DNA of 6,281 bases. Origin: Gammaproteobacteria bacterium. GTDB taxonomy: Bacteria > Pseudomonadota > Gammaproteobacteria > Pseudomonadales > Halieaceae. How positions within the stretch are numbered: position 1 is the first letter of the stretch; each line of letters starts with the position of its first letter. The notes beneath the pieces were generated by a model, which saw nothing but the letters and a program-made list of their open reading frames with translations, searched no databases and had not been told where the DNA came from. The stretch lies in assembly GCA_002748505.1 (NCBI GenBank), contig PDSN01000064.1:1-6281 (forward strand), written 5' to 3'. Shown piece after piece: positions 5,932-6,281 of the stretch. A program made the translations under genes and the position numbers.

Positions 5932-6281
5932 ATGACCATGAAATACATCAGCACCCGCGGTAGTGCTCCGGCACTCAATTTTGAAGAGGTGTTGTTAACC
6001 GGCCTTGCCAGCGACGGTGGTTTGTATGTGCCGGAAACCCTGCCGGAATTTTCCCCAGAGGAAATAAAAGCCATGCGCGGTTTAAGCTATGCGGCGCTGG
6101 CCAAGCGTATTATCGCGCCGTTTGTGGCAGGCAGTATTCCCAGTGACGATTTAGGGCGAATTATTGATGAGACCTACGCTGAATTTCGCCACGAAGCGGT
6201 TGCGCCCCTGGTGCAACTGGGCGCCAATCAGTGGGTGCTGGAATTATTTCACGGTCCCACGCTGGCGTTTAAAGACTTTGC
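5932..6281 (+). CDS. thrC: Threonine synthase, 3' end outside the window
   Basis: This PLP enzyme catalyses the last step of threonine synthesis, converting O-phospho-homoserine to threonine and phosphate. Only the first 116 residues are visible, of the roughly 430-470 expected. They show the ThrC N-terminal domain: YISTRGSAPALNFEEVLLTG, then SDGGLYVPE, a helical stretch, and LELFHGPTLAFKDF. The last of these contains the PLP-binding lysine, K114 (codon 6271-6273), so the window ends just after the cofactor lysine. The protein resembles the Pseudomonas-type synthase. It is placed directly downstream of hom in the same direction, as in many proteobacteria that keep thrB elsewhere. Translation has its own good Shine-Dalgarno, so it does not depend on coupling to hom. 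The visible part is intact; nothing can be said about the C-terminal part. Confidence 0.95.
   Translation, partial: MTMKYISTRGSAPALNFEEVLLTGLASDGGLYVPETLPEFSPEEIKAMRGLSYAALAKRIIAPFVAGSIPSDDLGRIIDETYAEFRHEAVAPLVQLGANQWVLELFHGPTLAFKDF

Noticed and set aside
1..6281. Mobile elements, CRISPR arrays, tRNA or rRNA genes, defence or novel multi-gene system
   Set aside because: No transposase, regular direct repeats or structured RNA gene was seen. Nearly all of the sequence is accounted for by intact, recognisable genes in one direction.

Overview
The window carries six genes, all on the + strand. They encode a LysE/RhtB-type exporter (5' end cut off by the window edge), a small DUF3465 protein with a hydrophobic N-terminus, a propionyl-CoA synthetase-type acyl-CoA ligase, alanine transaminase AlaC, homoserine dehydrogenase Hom and threonine synthase ThrC (3' end cut off by the window edge). 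Moderately high GC, purine-rich Shine-Dalgarno sites, and proteins that look like their gammaproteobacterial counterparts suggest a gammaproteobacterium. The alaC-hom-thrC order and the Pseudomonas-like ThrC N-terminus point to the Pseudomonas/Cellvibrio side of that class rather than the enterics, which use thrA-thrB-thrC. This placement is from memory of the families, not from a search.

Layout: positions 2-589 hold the exporter. A 102-nt gap follows, containing a strong Shine-Dalgarno that does not precede any standard start codon at normal spacing. Then come the DUF3465 gene (692-1156, possibly from 671), a 92-nt gap with a candidate promoter, and the acyl-CoA ligase (1249-3105). A 199-nt gap carries an inverted repeat and a candidate sigma70 promoter with a consensus -35. 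alaC (preferred start GTG 3305, end 4501), hom (4528-5835) and thrC (5932 to the window end) follow. They are separated by only 26 and 96 nt and probably form one transcription unit.

How the genes work together: Hom converts aspartate semialdehyde to homoserine, and ThrC converts O-phosphohomoserine to threonine. The intervening homoserine kinase (thrB) is not between them and must lie elsewhere. AlaC makes alanine from pyruvate, so the right half is an amino-acid biosynthesis unit. The acyl-CoA ligase activates propionate or a similar short acid, and no other methylcitrate-cycle gene is in the window. The exporter belongs to a family that often secretes amino acids, homoserine and threonine among them, but its closeness to hom-thrC is only suggestive.

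Overall this is an ordinary core-metabolism region with intact reading frames. I saw no mobile element, CRISPR array, RNA gene or novel multi-gene system. The points worth a second look are the start of the DUF3465 gene and its unknown function, the stem-loops in the hom-thrC gap, and the inverted repeat before alaC.
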